Shown piece by piece: positions 40,066 through 49,110 of a DNA stretch of 64,000 nt. Source of the stretch: Micromonospora sp. Llam0 (GTDB lineage Bacteria; Actinomycetota; Actinomycetes; Mycobacteriales; Micromonosporaceae); the NCBI RefSeq assembly GCF_003751085.1, contig NZ_RJJY01000001.1:4960001-5024000 (forward strand). The letters run 5' to 3'. The notes under the pieces are model-generated. The model did no database searches, was not told the origin of the DNA, and saw only the letters and a list, made by a program, of their open reading frames with translations. The translations under genes and the position numbers were made by a program. The first letter of the stretch is position 1. Each line of letters begins with the position of its first letter.

Positions 40066-41345
40066 CCGCGTCCGGGTCGCCCCGGCGTACCGTCGTGACC
40101 GGGGTCGGGGTGGTCGCCCCCGGCGGTGCCACCCGGGACGCGTTCTGGGCGACGATCACCGCCGGGCGTACGGCGACCCGCCGGATCACCGTCTTCGACC
40201 CGTCCCCGTTCCGGTCCCAGATCGCCGCCGAATGCGACTTCGACCCGGCGGACGCCGGACTCGGCCCGCGCGAGCGGCGACGGGCCGACCGGTACGTCCA
40301 GTTCGCCCTCGCCTGCTCGATCGAGGCGGTCGCCGACGCCGGGCTGTGCCTCGACGACGCCGGCCGGCTGCGGGCCGGGGTGGCGCTCGGCTCGGCGGTC
40401 GGCGGCACCGTGGCCCTGGAGCAGGAGTATGTGGTGGCCAGTGACGCGGGCAGCCACTGGCTGGTCAACCCGGACTGCACGATGCCGTACCTCTATCAGG
40501 CGCTGGTGCCCAGCAGCCTGGCCGCTGACGTGGCCTGCCGGCACGGGCTGCACGGGCCGGCGCAGGTGATCTCCACCGGCTGCACGTCCGGCATCGACGC
40601 GATCGGCTACGCCCACCAGCTGATCGTCGACGGCGACGCGGACGTGATGCTCGCCGGTGCCGCCGACTCGCCGATCTCCCCGGTCACCGTCGCGTCGTTC
40701 GACGCGATCGGGGCGACCAGCCCGGACAACGACGACCCGGCGCACGCCAGCCGGCCGTTCGACAACGACCGGCACGGGTTCGTGCTCGCCGAGGGGGCCG
40801 CCGTGCTGGTGCTGGAGGAGCTGGGCCACGCGCGGCGGCGCGGCGCGCGGATCTACTGCGAGATCGGCGGGTACGCCACCCGCAGCAACGGCTACCACAT
40901 GACCGGGCTGCGTCCGGACGGCGCGGAGATGGCACTGGCCATCGTCGACGCGATGGACCAGGCCCGGCTCAACCCGGATGAGGTGTCGTACGTCAGCGCG
41001 CACGGCTCCGGTACCCGGCAGAACGACCGGCACGAGACGGCCGCGTTCAAACGGGCACTCGGGCACGCGGCGTACCGGGTGCCGGTCAGCTCGATCAAGT
41101 CGATGATCGGGCATTCGCTCGGCGCGATCGGCTCGATCGAGATGGCGGCCTGCGCGCTGGCCATGGCACACGGGGTGGTCCCGCCGACCGCGAACTGGCG
41201 CACCCGCGACCCGGAATGCGACCTGGACTACGTCCCGAACACCGCCCGTGAGCTACCGGTCGACGTCGCGTTGTCGGTCGGCAGCGGATTCGGCGGATTC
41301 CAGTCGGCGATGGTCTTCGCCCGACCGGACAGGACAGTACGGTGA
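40062..41345 (+). CDS. Type II polyketide ketosynthase alpha subunit
   Basis: This 427-residue ketosynthase has the catalytic cysteine in [13 protein letters not shown] (about 173), the histidines in [11 protein letters not shown] and [12 protein letters not shown], and full thiolase-fold length. It elongates the poly-beta-keto chain on the ACP with the KS-beta subunit. The GTG at 40062 overlaps the cupin stop, and the stop overlaps the KS-beta start (GTGA). Among characterised types it looks closest to spore-pigment ketosynthases by gene context. Product length cannot be read from sequence. Confidence 0.96.
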
Positions 41346-42631
41346 GCGCCGACGGCCCCCCGGCCGCGCTGCCCGGTCAGCGGGCCGCTGCACCCGGGCG
41401 GCGGGCGGTGGTCACCGGGATCGGCGTGGTGGCGCCGACCGGACTCGGTGCCGACGCGCACTGGAAGGCGACCCTGGCCGGGCAGGTCCGCACCGGGCGG
41501 ATCACCCTGTTCGACCCGGCGCCGTACCCGGTCACCCTGGCCGGCGAGGTGGCCGACTTCGACGCCCTGCAGTGGACCGACAACCGGCGGGCGGTGCAGA
41601 CCGACCGGTGGACCCATCTCGGTTTCGCCGGCACCCGGCTGGCGCTGGCCGACGCCGGGCTGCCGGACACCGCCGACGACCCCGACCGGTACGCGGTGGC
41701 GCTGGCCAGCTCGTCCGGGGGCAACCTGTTCGGCCAGCGGGAGCTGCAGCGGCTGTGGAGCCGGCCCGGCCGTACCGTCGGGGCGTACCAGTCGATCGCC
41801 TGGTTCTACGCCGCCAGTGTCGGCCAGCTCTCCATCGCCCACCAGTTCAAGGGCGCCTGCGGAGTGCTGGTCGCCGAGGCGGCCGGCGGGCTGGACAGCC
41901 TGGCGCACGCCGCCCGGACCATCCGGCGGGGCGCCGACGTGGTGCTGGCCGGTGCCACCGAATGCGCGCTGAGCCCGTACGCGCTGGCCTGCCAGCTGCG
42001 GAGCGGGCTGCTCAGCACCGGCGCCGACCCGGACTCGGCGTACCTGCCGTTCGACGTCGACGCCGCCGGCTACCTGCCGGGCGAGGGCGGCGCGGTGCTG
42101 GTCGTCGAGGAGCTGGGGCACGCGTTGGCCCGGGGCGCCCCGGTGATCTACGGCGAGGTCGCCGGCTGGGGCGCCAGCCACGACGCCCGGCACACCGACC
42201 GGCACACCGGCGGGGACGCCGACCAGTACGCCCGGGCGATGCGCCGGGCGCTGGCGACCGCCGGGGTGGCTCCGGCGCAGGTGGACGTCTGCCTACCCGA
42301 CGCGCTCGGCGTACCGCGTTTCGACCGGGCCGAGGCGCGGGCGGTGCGGGCGGTCTTCGGCCCGGCGGCGCCGCCGGTGACCACGCCGAAGCCGTTGACC
42401 GGCCGGGCGCACCAGGGCAGCGCGGCGCTGGACGTGGCGACCGCGCTGCTGGCGCTGCGGCACCGGCTGCTGCCGCCGACCGCCGCACCGCGCCGCCCGG
42501 CACCCGGCTGCGACCTCGACTTCGTCCGTACGCCACGGGAGTGCGCGGGGCACGCCGCGCTGGTCGCCGCCCGTGGCTTCGACGGCTTCAACAGCGCCCT
42601 GCTGCTGCGCCGCGACCCGGACTGGGGCTGA
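41342..42631 (+). CDS. Type II polyketide ketosynthase beta subunit (chain-length factor)
   Basis: The 429-residue protein is the KS-beta/CLF partner: same fold as KS-alpha, but with no active-site cysteine. At the equivalent position it reads [13 protein letters not shown], whereas most CLFs have a glutamine there (AEQAGGLD pattern), so the conserved Gln is replaced by alanine. It defines chain length in the heterodimer. The GTG at 41342 overlaps the KS-alpha stop. It is the last gene of the polyketide operon; the next gene converges. No ketoreductase or oxygenase gene is present in the window. Confidence 0.95.
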   Translation: MSADGPPAALPGQRAAAPGRRAVVTGIGVVAPTGLGADAHWKATLAGQVRTGRITLFDPAPYPVTLAGEVADFDALQWTDNRRAVQTDRWTHLGFAGTRLALADAGLPDTADDPDRYAVALASSSGGNLFGQRELQRLWSRPGRTVGAYQSIAWFYAASVGQLSIAHQFKGACGVLVAEAAGGLDSLAHAARTIRRGADVVLAGATECALSPYALACQLRSGLLSTGADPDSAYLPFDVDAAGYLPGEGGAVLVVEELGHALARGAPVIYGEVAGWGASHDARHTDRHTGGDADQYARAMRRALATAGVAPAQVDVCLPDALGVPRFDRAEARAVRAVFGPAAPPVTTPKPLTGRAHQGSAALDVATALLALRHRLLPPTAAPRRPAPGCDLDFVRTPRECAGHAALVAARGFDGFNSALLLRRDPDWG

Positions 42632-42665
42632 CTCGGTTCGTGCTGCCGGCTGGCCGCAGACTGCC

Positions 42666-43511
42666 TCAACACGGCTGGGGGTGGTTGCGGTCGTTCGTGT
42701 AGTAGCAGGGATGGGGTGTGGGCGGTCGACGTAGCAGGTAGCGGGCGGTGTTGGCGCGGATGGGTGGGAGGTATCCGACGATGGGCCACCGCTGGTGGTC
42801 GTAGTCGGGCCGGTAGCCAGCTGCGCTGAGGGCGGTGGTAATGCCGGGAAGGTGTCGGGCTCCCCAGATCATTATGAGATCGTCGGTGGTGGCGGTGGCC
42901 GCTGTGACGGCGATCTGGGTACGGGTGTGGAGCAGGACGCGGGTGAGCGGGTTGATGTGGGCAGTACGGGCGGCTTCCGGTGGTGGGACTCGGATGCTGA
43001 CCCGGTTACCGACCGCGAAGATGGCTTGGTGCCAGGCGAGTCGCCAGGTTTCGTGATCGGGCCAGGTGAGTGATCGTGTCCGGCGGATGATGTAGCGGCG
43101 CATTGCCTCGGTTCCGACTTGTCGCACGATCTCGAGGTCAGTGAGGTCGTGGCGTTGCCAGTTGGGGTGATGCAGCACGGTGGGTTGGTGAGTCCATCCG
43201 AGTGCCGACATCCGTAGTGCTTCCAGGTCGCGCATGGTGGCGAGATCGGCGAGAACGGTTTGTTCTGCGGTGGAGGGCTGGTCGTCGGGTCGCTGATGGT
43301 TGGCGTTCTCGTAGTGGACGGTGAAGCCCTGGTTCATTGACGCGGTGATGGCACCGAGCAGAGCCTGGTAGTAGCCACCCTCGCCGAAATGGGCCGTGGA
43401 GACGACGACGATCCGCCGGCCGGTGTCGAGGTGGCAGAAGGGCGTGATCGGGGTTTGGACGACCGACCGGTGGTGACGGTCGGTGCGAGTGATCTGCAGG
43501 TAGGGAGCCAT
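42666..43511 (-). CDS. TraB/PrgY-like protein (tentative)
   Basis: The 281-residue protein begins with VVVSTAHFGEGGYYQAL and has an internal LIMIWGARHLPGITTALSAAGYR-type segment. These resemble the two histidine motifs of the TraB/PrgY/Tiki-like superfamily (TAH..G and GA.HLPG), which includes putative metallopeptidases. Signal or membrane segments are not seen. The Asn/His/Thr-rich composition is somewhat unlike the rest of the genome. AGGA precedes the ATG at 43511. It is last in a minus-strand series of permease, GNAT, methyltransferase and this gene. Assignment rests on motif memory and should be tested. Confidence 0.5.
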   Translation of the reverse strand: MAPYLQITRTDRHHRSVVQTPITPFCHLDTGRRIVVVSTAHFGEGGYYQALLGAITASMNQGFTVHYENANHQRPDDQPSTAEQTVLADLATMRDLEALRMSALGWTHQPTVLHHPNWQRHDLTDLEIVRQVGTEAMRRYIIRRTRSLTWPDHETWRLAWHQAIFAVGNRVSIRVPPPEAARTAHINPLTRVLLHTRTQIAVTAATATTDDLIMIWGARHLPGITTALSAAGYRPDYDHQRWPIVGYLPPIRANTARYLLRRPPTPHPCYYTNDRNHPQPC

Positions 43512-43610
43512 GGTTCCTGGTTCTAGGTGGTTGACGGGCTGGTTGTCGGTAGCGGAGCAGGCTGTCCCGCACCGGGTTGATGGAGAAAACGAGCTTGGTG
43601 GAGATCGGGG

Positions 43611-44474
43611 TCAGGGCAGGATGCCGATCTGGGCAATTTGGACGTCAATGGGAACTCGTCGAGAATCATCGATAGTCGGCCTGGTGGATGCGGTTGCTGG
43701 CGACCCAGTGGACGCCGTTAGGCCGCAGCTGCGGAGCAGGGACGCGGTGCGGTCTGGGTTGCGGTGGTGGTAGCGGATTCCGGCTTGGGTGAGGTGTTGC
43801 TGGGCGGCGTGGAGCCGGTCGTCGGCGGGGGTGGTGTGGGTGGTGACGATGAGCAGGCTGCCGGTGGGCAGGTGCCGGGCGAGTTGGGTGGCCAGGTTGT
43901 GGAGGTGGTGATCGTCGAGGTGGTGGGCGAGGTTTGTGGCCAGGACCGCGACCGGTGTGGTGCGGTCGAAATGGTCGGTGACGGCGGCGACCAGGTGCGC
44001 GGGTTGGGTGGGGTCGGCGGCGATGACGGTCACGGTTCCGGCGGGGTCGCTGGTGTGCAGGGCGCGGCAGTGGGCGAGGGCCAGCGGGTCCGTGTCGGTG
44101 TACACGATGTGACTGGTCGGAGCGATGTGTTGAGCGATGAGGTGGGTGTCGGTGTGGTCCGGGGCGGGCAGTCCGGGGTTGAGGTCGACGAACTGGCGGA
44201 TACCGTTGGCGGTGAGGCGGGCGACGGCGCGGCCGGCCGCTTGTCGGGCGGCCCGATAGCTGTGGGGCATACCGGGGTGGATGCGGGTGGTCTGGTCTGC
44301 GAGGGTCCGGTCGACGGCGAAGTGGTCCTTGCCGCCGGCCCAGTAGTTGACGAGTCGGGCGAGCGCGGGCCGGCCGGTGTCGAGCCCGGCGGACGCCGGG
44401 CGACGCAACAGCCCGGCAGGGACGGTGTCCGCCGGTGCGGCGGGCGGACGCGCGGGGTGGATGCCGGTGGTCAC
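43611..44474 (-). CDS. SAM-dependent methyltransferase, DUF574 family
   Basis: This 287-residue protein matches the actinobacterial DUF574 (Methyltransf_19) family: VNYWAGGKDHFAVDRTLAD, then GIRQFVDLNPGLPAPDHTDT, and HIVYTDTDPLALAHCRAL, which form the family's SAM-binding site. The usual DIGTGLP glycine-rich loop reads DLNPGLP here. Substrates of this family are mostly unknown; several act in natural-product pathways. The GTG at 44472-44474 overlaps the GNAT stop, so the two are translationally coupled. Confidence 0.9.
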   Translation of the reverse strand: MTTGIHPARPPAAPADTVPAGLLRRPASAGLDTGRPALARLVNYWAGGKDHFAVDRTLADQTTRIHPGMPHSYRAARQAAGRAVARLTANGIRQFVDLNPGLPAPDHTDTHLIAQHIAPTSHIVYTDTDPLALAHCRALHTSDPAGTVTVIAADPTQPAHLVAAVTDHFDRTTPVAVLATNLAHHLDDHHLHNLATQLARHLPTGSLLIVTTHTTPADDRLHAAQQHLTQAGIRYHHRNPDRTASLLRSCGLTASTGSPATASTRPTIDDSRRVPIDVQIAQIGILP

Positions 44475-45115
44475 GGCCGCCCCCGGCCAGGGGCGGTGCC
44501 ACGGCTGCGCGTGTGGGGTTGGCGCCACATGGGCCACAGGGGTGGTCCTCCGTCGGGCAGGTGGACCGGGGTGGGAGTGGTGTCGTAGTAGCCGTGCTGT
44601 TGGTAGAGGCGTCGGGCGTCGGTGGTGGTGGCGACGAGGTGGACGGGGGTGCCGGCGGTGTCGCAGGTGGCGTGCCGGTGGGTGAGCAGGGCGGTGCCGA
44701 GGCCGTGGCGCTGCCTGTCGGGGGCGACGCCGAGGTAGGCGAGGTAGGTGTGCGGGCGGTGTGGGGTGTGGTGGTGCAGCACGGCGGCGAGGCGGGCGAA
44801 CCGTGGAGCGTGTTGGCCTGCGATCCGGTCGATGAGGGCGGTGTGGTGGGGGTCGGGGTTGCCGGCGGCGGTGTGGGGCAGCCAGACGGCGGCGCCGGCG
44901 TGGTCGCCGCTGGTGTACACGGTGCCCGAGGTCATGGCGTGGGTGAGTATCGCCGGGCAGAGTCGCTGGTAGACGCGTCGGCGTTCGCCGGGGTCGGGGA
45001 TGAGCCAGACGGCGTCGGGGGTGTCGACGAACGCCTCGACCAGGGTCGCGGTGAGTGCGGGGATGTCGTGGCGGTCGGCGACACGGATCACGGTCCTGGT
45101 GGGGGTGGTGGTCAC
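44471..45115 (-). CDS. GNAT-family N-acetyltransferase
   Basis: The 214-residue protein has the GNAT core with the acetyl-CoA loop YLAYLGVAPDRQRHGLGTAL (motif A, RxxGLG) and a C-terminal ARRLYQQHGYYDTT (motif B). It should acetylate a small molecule or protein amine. The GTG start at 45113-45115 overlaps the APC-permease stop, and its stop overlaps the methyltransferase start, suggesting one transcript for import or export and two tailoring activities. Confidence 0.92.
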   Translation of the reverse strand: MTTTPTRTVIRVADRHDIPALTATLVEAFVDTPDAVWLIPDPGERRRVYQRLCPAILTHAMTSGTVYTSGDHAGAAVWLPHTAAGNPDPHHTALIDRIAGQHAPRFARLAAVLHHHTPHRPHTYLAYLGVAPDRQRHGLGTALLTHRHATCDTAGTPVHLVATTTDARRLYQQHGYYDTTPTPVHLPDGGPPLWPMWRQPHTRSRGTAPGRGRP

Positions 45116-46632
45116 CGGTGGGTCTCCTTACGGACGGCGGGGGTCGGGTGGGTGGTGGAGCGGGTCGCGGCGTCGGCGCCCGCGCCGACCGTGGCGTAGA
45201 CATGGCGGCGTGTCCGGTGCAGGACGGTCGCCCAGACCAGACCGGCAGAGACGGCGGCGGCGTAGAGGCCGGGCAGCACCCACCGCGCGGGTGAGCCGGC
45301 AGGGGTGTTGAGGAGGTCACCGAAACCGATGAGAGTGCCACCGAGGATGAACACCAGCAGGTTGAGCGCGACGCCGGGAGCGAACGCGGTCGACCAACGG
45401 GACTCACCCCGGCGGTCGTGGCGGAAGTAGACGAGGACGGCGAGGCTGGTCGCGGTCATCAGGATCAACACACCCAGGCCGCCGGTGACGGTCAGCCAGA
45501 AGAACAGATGAACGATCGGATCCAACCCGGCCAGCGCGTAGCCGGCGATGGTCAGGCCAGCCACACCGGTCTGGGCCAGCGAACCGAGCCGCGGCGCCCC
45601 GGTCCGCCCGCTGGTACGCCCCAGCGCGGCGGGAAGGACCTGTTCGCGGCCCAACGCGAACAGGTAGCGGGCGACCAGGTTGTGGAAGGCCAACAGAGCG
45701 GCGAACAGGCTCGTCACCAGCAGCAACCGACCCACGTCCACGAACAGGCGTGGGAGGCGGCCATCGACCAGCACGAACATCAACTCCGGCCCATGCTGGG
45801 CGGCGGCGTCGACAATCGTGGTGGGGCCGGCGGCGGTCTGCATCGCCCACGCAGACCCCGCATACAACACGGCGGTGACGGCGATCGCGGTGTAGGTGGC
45901 GTAGGCGACCGTACGCCGGGAGTCGCGGGTCTCCTCCGCGAGGACGGTGGTGGCCTCGACCCCGACGTAGCCGGCGATCCCACCGACCAGGATCGCCGCC
46001 ATCCCCGGCACCGCCAGATGCCCCGGCGCCAACCCGTGCACCGCTAGACCCCCGGAGGCGGGGTGGGTGGCCATGACCGTGTCGAAGACCACCACCACGG
46101 TGATCTCCGCGACCAGCAGCACACCCAGAACCCGGCCGTTGAGGTCGACCCGCGCCAACCCCAGCACCGCGACCGCCAGCCAGCCGGCGAGAGCCCACAC
46201 CCACCACGGCACGCCGACACCGGCCACCGCCGACACCGTCGCGGCCGTGACGACACCGAACGCCCCGTACAGGCCGATCTGCATCAGGTTGTAGGCCACC
46301 ACCGCCACGAACGCCGCCGCCACCCCACAGGCCGGGCCGAGGGCATGGGCGACGTACGAGTACATCGACCCGGCGTTGACCACATGCCGCGACATCGCGA
46401 CATAGCCGACCGCGAACACCACCATCACGGCGGCGGTCGCCGCGTACGCGACCGGCACCCCCGACAGGCCGGTCACCGCATACGCGGTCGGCACCGCCGA
46501 CGCGACCACCGTCATCGGCGCCGCAGCCGCCAGGACGAAGAACACCACCTGCGGCACACCCAGCCGCGACCGGGCCAACGCGGCGGCGACACCACCCCGA
46601 CGCGGACGCGGCACACCATACGAAACAGACAC
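45112..46632 (-). CDS. APC-superfamily amino-acid permease
   Basis: The 506-residue protein has twelve or so membrane helices and the APC N-terminal signature LGVPQVVFFVLAAAAPMTVV. Helix 6 to 8 contain GYVGVEATTVLAEETRDSRRT, typical of amino-acid/polyamine transporters with the E-T pair. It would move amino acids or amines across the membrane. GGGGGA precedes the GTG start at 46632. It heads the minus-strand set with GNAT, methyltransferase and TraB-like genes. Confidence 0.92.
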   Translation of the reverse strand: MSVSYGVPRPRRGGVAAALARSRLGVPQVVFFVLAAAAPMTVVASAVPTAYAVTGLSGVPVAYAATAAVMVVFAVGYVAMSRHVVNAGSMYSYVAHALGPACGVAAAFVAVVAYNLMQIGLYGAFGVVTAATVSAVAGVGVPWWVWALAGWLAVAVLGLARVDLNGRVLGVLLVAEITVVVVFDTVMATHPASGGLAVHGLAPGHLAVPGMAAILVGGIAGYVGVEATTVLAEETRDSRRTVAYATYTAIAVTAVLYAGSAWAMQTAAGPTTIVDAAAQHGPELMFVLVDGRLPRLFVDVGRLLLVTSLFAALLAFHNLVARYLFALGREQVLPAALGRTSGRTGAPRLGSLAQTGVAGLTIAGYALAGLDPIVHLFFWLTVTGGLGVLILMTATSLAVLVYFRHDRRGESRWSTAFAPGVALNLLVFILGGTLIGFGDLLNTPAGSPARWVLPGLYAAAVSAGLVWATVLHRTRRHVYATVGAGADAATRSTTHPTPAVRKETHR

Positions 46633-46734
46633 AACAATCCCCCAAGAAAAGACAAGAACCAGACGAGACGGAGGCAGGTCAGAGAAAAGGCGGGCAGGGC
46701 GCCTGAGCAGACGCCTGAACAGGGCAGACAGTGG

Positions 46735-47418
46735 TCAGGTCCGACCACCCAGCACAGCCCGGCCAACCGCCGCCGACAACTCCCACAACAGGACGTCGAC
46801 CTGCGCCGGCACCGGACTCAACAACCGGTCCAGACGCTGCCGAGCCCGCGGCTCACCGCCGAGGAACCGACCCTCGACACCAGCGGCGACACACAACCGC
46901 GCCAGAACGCTGTCGAACTGATCCAACCGGTCACCACGACCGATCCGGGTCGACAACCGGGCCCACGGCCACGCCGCCACATTCATGTCCGTCGGCTCCC
47001 ACACCGTCCGGACCGTCACCAGCCGCCGCACCCGCACCGGCCGCACCACCCCCGCATCGGCCAACCGCTGACCGATCGCCGGCACCGACACATCGGCGAG
47101 AACGTCGAGCCACACCGGAACCGGCTGACCCGGCTCGGCCGCCACCCAGGCCGCTATCTGCCGCTCCAACCCGCCCAGCCGCACCCCCGGTTCCGGACAC
47201 GCCAGATGCCCCGACGGCGTCACCACCAACACCCCCGCAACGACCAGGTCCGCCAACACCGCGGCCGTCGCCCCGAACCCGGCGATCCGCGCCGTCACCC
47301 GCAACTGACCCGACACGTCGTGATGCGCCATCAGGAAGAACTCATCCGCGAACAACCGACGCTCCACCGGCACCGACAACACCGACCGCCGACCGGCACC
47401 GGAGCGGTAGACGGTCAC
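46735..47418 (-). CDS. GPP34-family (GOLPH3-like) protein
   Basis: The 227-residue protein matches the bacterial GPP34 domain: FADEFFLMAHHDVSGQLRV at the N-terminus and GLLVVT-like core VLADLVVAGVLVVTPSG, with a C-terminal helical half ending LLWELSAAVGRAVLG. Eukaryotic homologues bind phosphoinositides at the Golgi; the bacterial role is unknown. The GTG start at 47418 overlaps the stop of a small upstream frame. An internal TTG closer to the family N-terminus is another possible start. It is transcribed away from the island at 47.7 kb. Confidence 0.82.
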   Translation of the reverse strand: MTVYRSGAGRRSVLSVPVERRLFADEFFLMAHHDVSGQLRVTARIAGFGATAAVLADLVVAGVLVVTPSGHLACPEPGVRLGGLERQIAAWVAAEPGQPVPVWLDVLADVSVPAIGQRLADAGVVRPVRVRRLVTVRTVWEPTDMNVAAWPWARLSTRIGRGDRLDQFDSVLARLCVAAGVEGRFLGGEPRARQRLDRLLSPVPAQVDVLLWELSAAVGRAVLGGRT

Positions 47419-47582
47419 TGGGCACCAGTTTGCAGGCGCACCGGCTCACCAGGGCAGGGCAGGGAGTTGCCCCAGCTGCGTAGCTGGGACGCAGGCCGAC
47501 GCCCCGCGTCATCAAGATCGGTTTTTGATAGTGGCGGAATCACAGCCCAAACGTCCCATCCATCGAGGAGCTCGGCGGTCAC
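47415..47582 (-). CDS. Possible 55-residue protein upstream of the GPP34 gene
   Basis: The minus-strand frame from a GTG at 47580-47582 encodes 55 residues beginning TAELLDGWDVWAVIPPL and ending RLQTGAQ. Its stop overlaps the GPP34 start in a GTGA arrangement, and GGAGG lies 11 bases upstream. I recognise no family. The coupling and site favour a real gene, but length and lack of a domain keep confidence low. It lies in the promoter region of the divergent island regulator. Confidence 0.4.
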   Translation of the reverse strand: MTAELLDGWDVWAVIPPLSKTDLDDAGRRPASQLRSWGNSLPCPGEPVRLQTGAQ

Positions 47583-47648
47583 GACCAACCGTGCCTCCAC
47601 TCACGCGATTAGTCGACCACGAAGGATGGGATATCCGTTCGCGCGATA

Positions 47649-47667
47649 CTCCCCGCGATGCGGGGAG
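47649..47667. promoter_or_regulatory. Perfect 8-bp palindrome upstream of the island regulator
   Basis: CTCCCCGC and GCGGGGAG are separated by GAT, 82 bp before the regulator start. Its location between divergent genes makes it a candidate operator for the HTH/TPR protein. As a terminator it would also be possible, but its arms are short and it has no U-tract. Confidence 0.5.
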
Positions 47668-47748
47668 CGAGACATGGTAGGACTTCCACAGAGGTCTACC
47701 ACGCCGTATGTTCAGGTACTAAGGACAGACGACGGCAAGGAGCCGCTG

Positions 47749-49077
47749 GTGCCCAGGACCGCACGCAGCTACCAACAGGAGGCCGAGGAACTTCGCGCCC
47801 AGGGGTACACGTACCGACAAATTGCCGCACAGTGGAGAGAGCGGTATCGATTGAACTCGCGGGTAGCCTTCCGGCTGGCGCATGGGATGACTCAGGCTGA
47901 GGCTGCCCAGCGATGGAACGAGCTGTGGCCGGACGAGGACGCCCCAAAAACCGCGAAGCAAATTTCATACTGGGAGATATGGCCCGGCCCGGCCGGCCGT
48001 ACCCCATCACTGGACACGTTGAACAAGCTGGCTTACCTCTACCGCTGCAACGCAGGTGAGCTGCTGGATGGCGAGGACTACAGCCATCTGGACACAGCAG
48101 GCCACGGGGGTGCCGCCGCCGACCGTGAGCCGTCGCAGGCTCGGCCACCGACCGCTGGCTTAACCGGCGCGGCGGGGCTCACGAAGGTCACCGACGCGGT
48201 GATCGAGGACTTCGAAGTGCTAACCGACACCTATCGGCGCCTAGACTACCGTGAAGGATCACACCGGGTGAGTTCCGAGGTGACCACGCATCTGCGGACC
48301 ATGTTGGAGGTAAGTAACCGTACGACCACCAGCGCGGCCCATCGCCGGTTGCTACGCGCCGCAGGTGATGCCGCCCAGTTGGCCGGCTGGCTGGCGATCG
48401 ACGCACAAAAGTACAACCAGGCCGAGGGCTACTGTCGATTGGCTGCGTCACTGGCCGAGAAATCCAACGACCGTGCACTGCGTGCATACAGCCTTGGTGT
48501 GATCAGCTACACACACCTACATGCCGGCGACGGGAAGGCCGCGCTCAGTGTGCTCGACACCGCGCAGGGCTTAGCTGGTCATGGCGCCCCCGCCGCGGTC
48601 AGGTCATGGTTATGCGAAGCCACCGGCGAGGCGTACGGATTCCTGGGCCAGCCCCGGCCCGGCCTTGCCTCGCTCGCGCAGGCGGAGCGGGTCTTTGACG
48701 GCGTCAGCACGGAAAGCGCTCCCGTGTGGCTGGGGTTCTACAACGCCGACTGTCATGCTGCACGGCTGAAGGGCAGGTGCCTGACTCGGTTGCGTGAGCC
48801 ACGAGAAGCCACTCGGGCGCTCTACGAGGCGCTGACGCTGCTACCGCCTACGTTCGTACGCGAACGGTCCGGCACCCTGATCGATCTGGCCGTCGCGTAC
48901 GTGCAGATGGGTCAGATTGAGCAAGCCTGCGACGCAGCCAGCCAGGCTGACACCCTTGCCCGGCGCACCGGGTCCGAGCGCAACCGCAGGCGTCTGCGTG
49001 AGCTGCTAGTCGGCCTTATGCCGTGGACCGACATCGACTACGTCCAGAGGCTCTACCGTCAGGTGCTGCTTAACTAG
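47749..49077 (+). CDS. HTH regulator with TPR-like sensor domain
   Basis: The 442-residue protein has an N-terminal helix-turn-helix region (AQGYTYRQIAAQWRERYRL; AQRWNELWPDEDAPKTAKQI; SLDTLNKLAYLYRCNAGELL, XRE-like) and a long C-terminal TPR-like helical repeat domain (about 180-440, such as AEGYCRLAASLAEKSNDRAL and AATREALYEALTLL-type helices). This architecture is common in peptide- or ligand-sensing actinobacterial regulators. The start is GTG 47749, six bases after AAGGAG; the open frame runs far upstream, but only in GC-only shadow sequence. It begins a low-GC region and is followed 33 bp later by an EamA exporter. Confidence 0.88.
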   Translation: MPRTARSYQQEAEELRAQGYTYRQIAAQWRERYRLNSRVAFRLAHGMTQAEAAQRWNELWPDEDAPKTAKQISYWEIWPGPAGRTPSLDTLNKLAYLYRCNAGELLDGEDYSHLDTAGHGGAAADREPSQARPPTAGLTGAAGLTKVTDAVIEDFEVLTDTYRRLDYREGSHRVSSEVTTHLRTMLEVSNRTTTSAAHRRLLRAAGDAAQLAGWLAIDAQKYNQAEGYCRLAASLAEKSNDRALRAYSLGVISYTHLHAGDGKAALSVLDTAQGLAGHGAPAAVRSWLCEATGEAYGFLGQPRPGLASLAQAERVFDGVSTESAPVWLGFYNADCHAARLKGRCLTRLREPREATRALYEALTLLPPTFVRERSGTLIDLAVAYVQMGQIEQACDAASQADTLARRTGSERNRRRLRELLVGLMPWTDIDYVQRLYRQVLLN

Positions 49078-49110
49078 GGGTGTGCTGATTGCTGTACTCG
49101 CGAGTCGCCG

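Noticed and set aside
46063..47748. Very long plus-strand frame upstream of the island regulator
   Set aside because: It is the antisense shadow of the APC permease and GPP34 genes, with Pro/Arg/His-rich composition; the regulator has its own GTG and AAGGAG.
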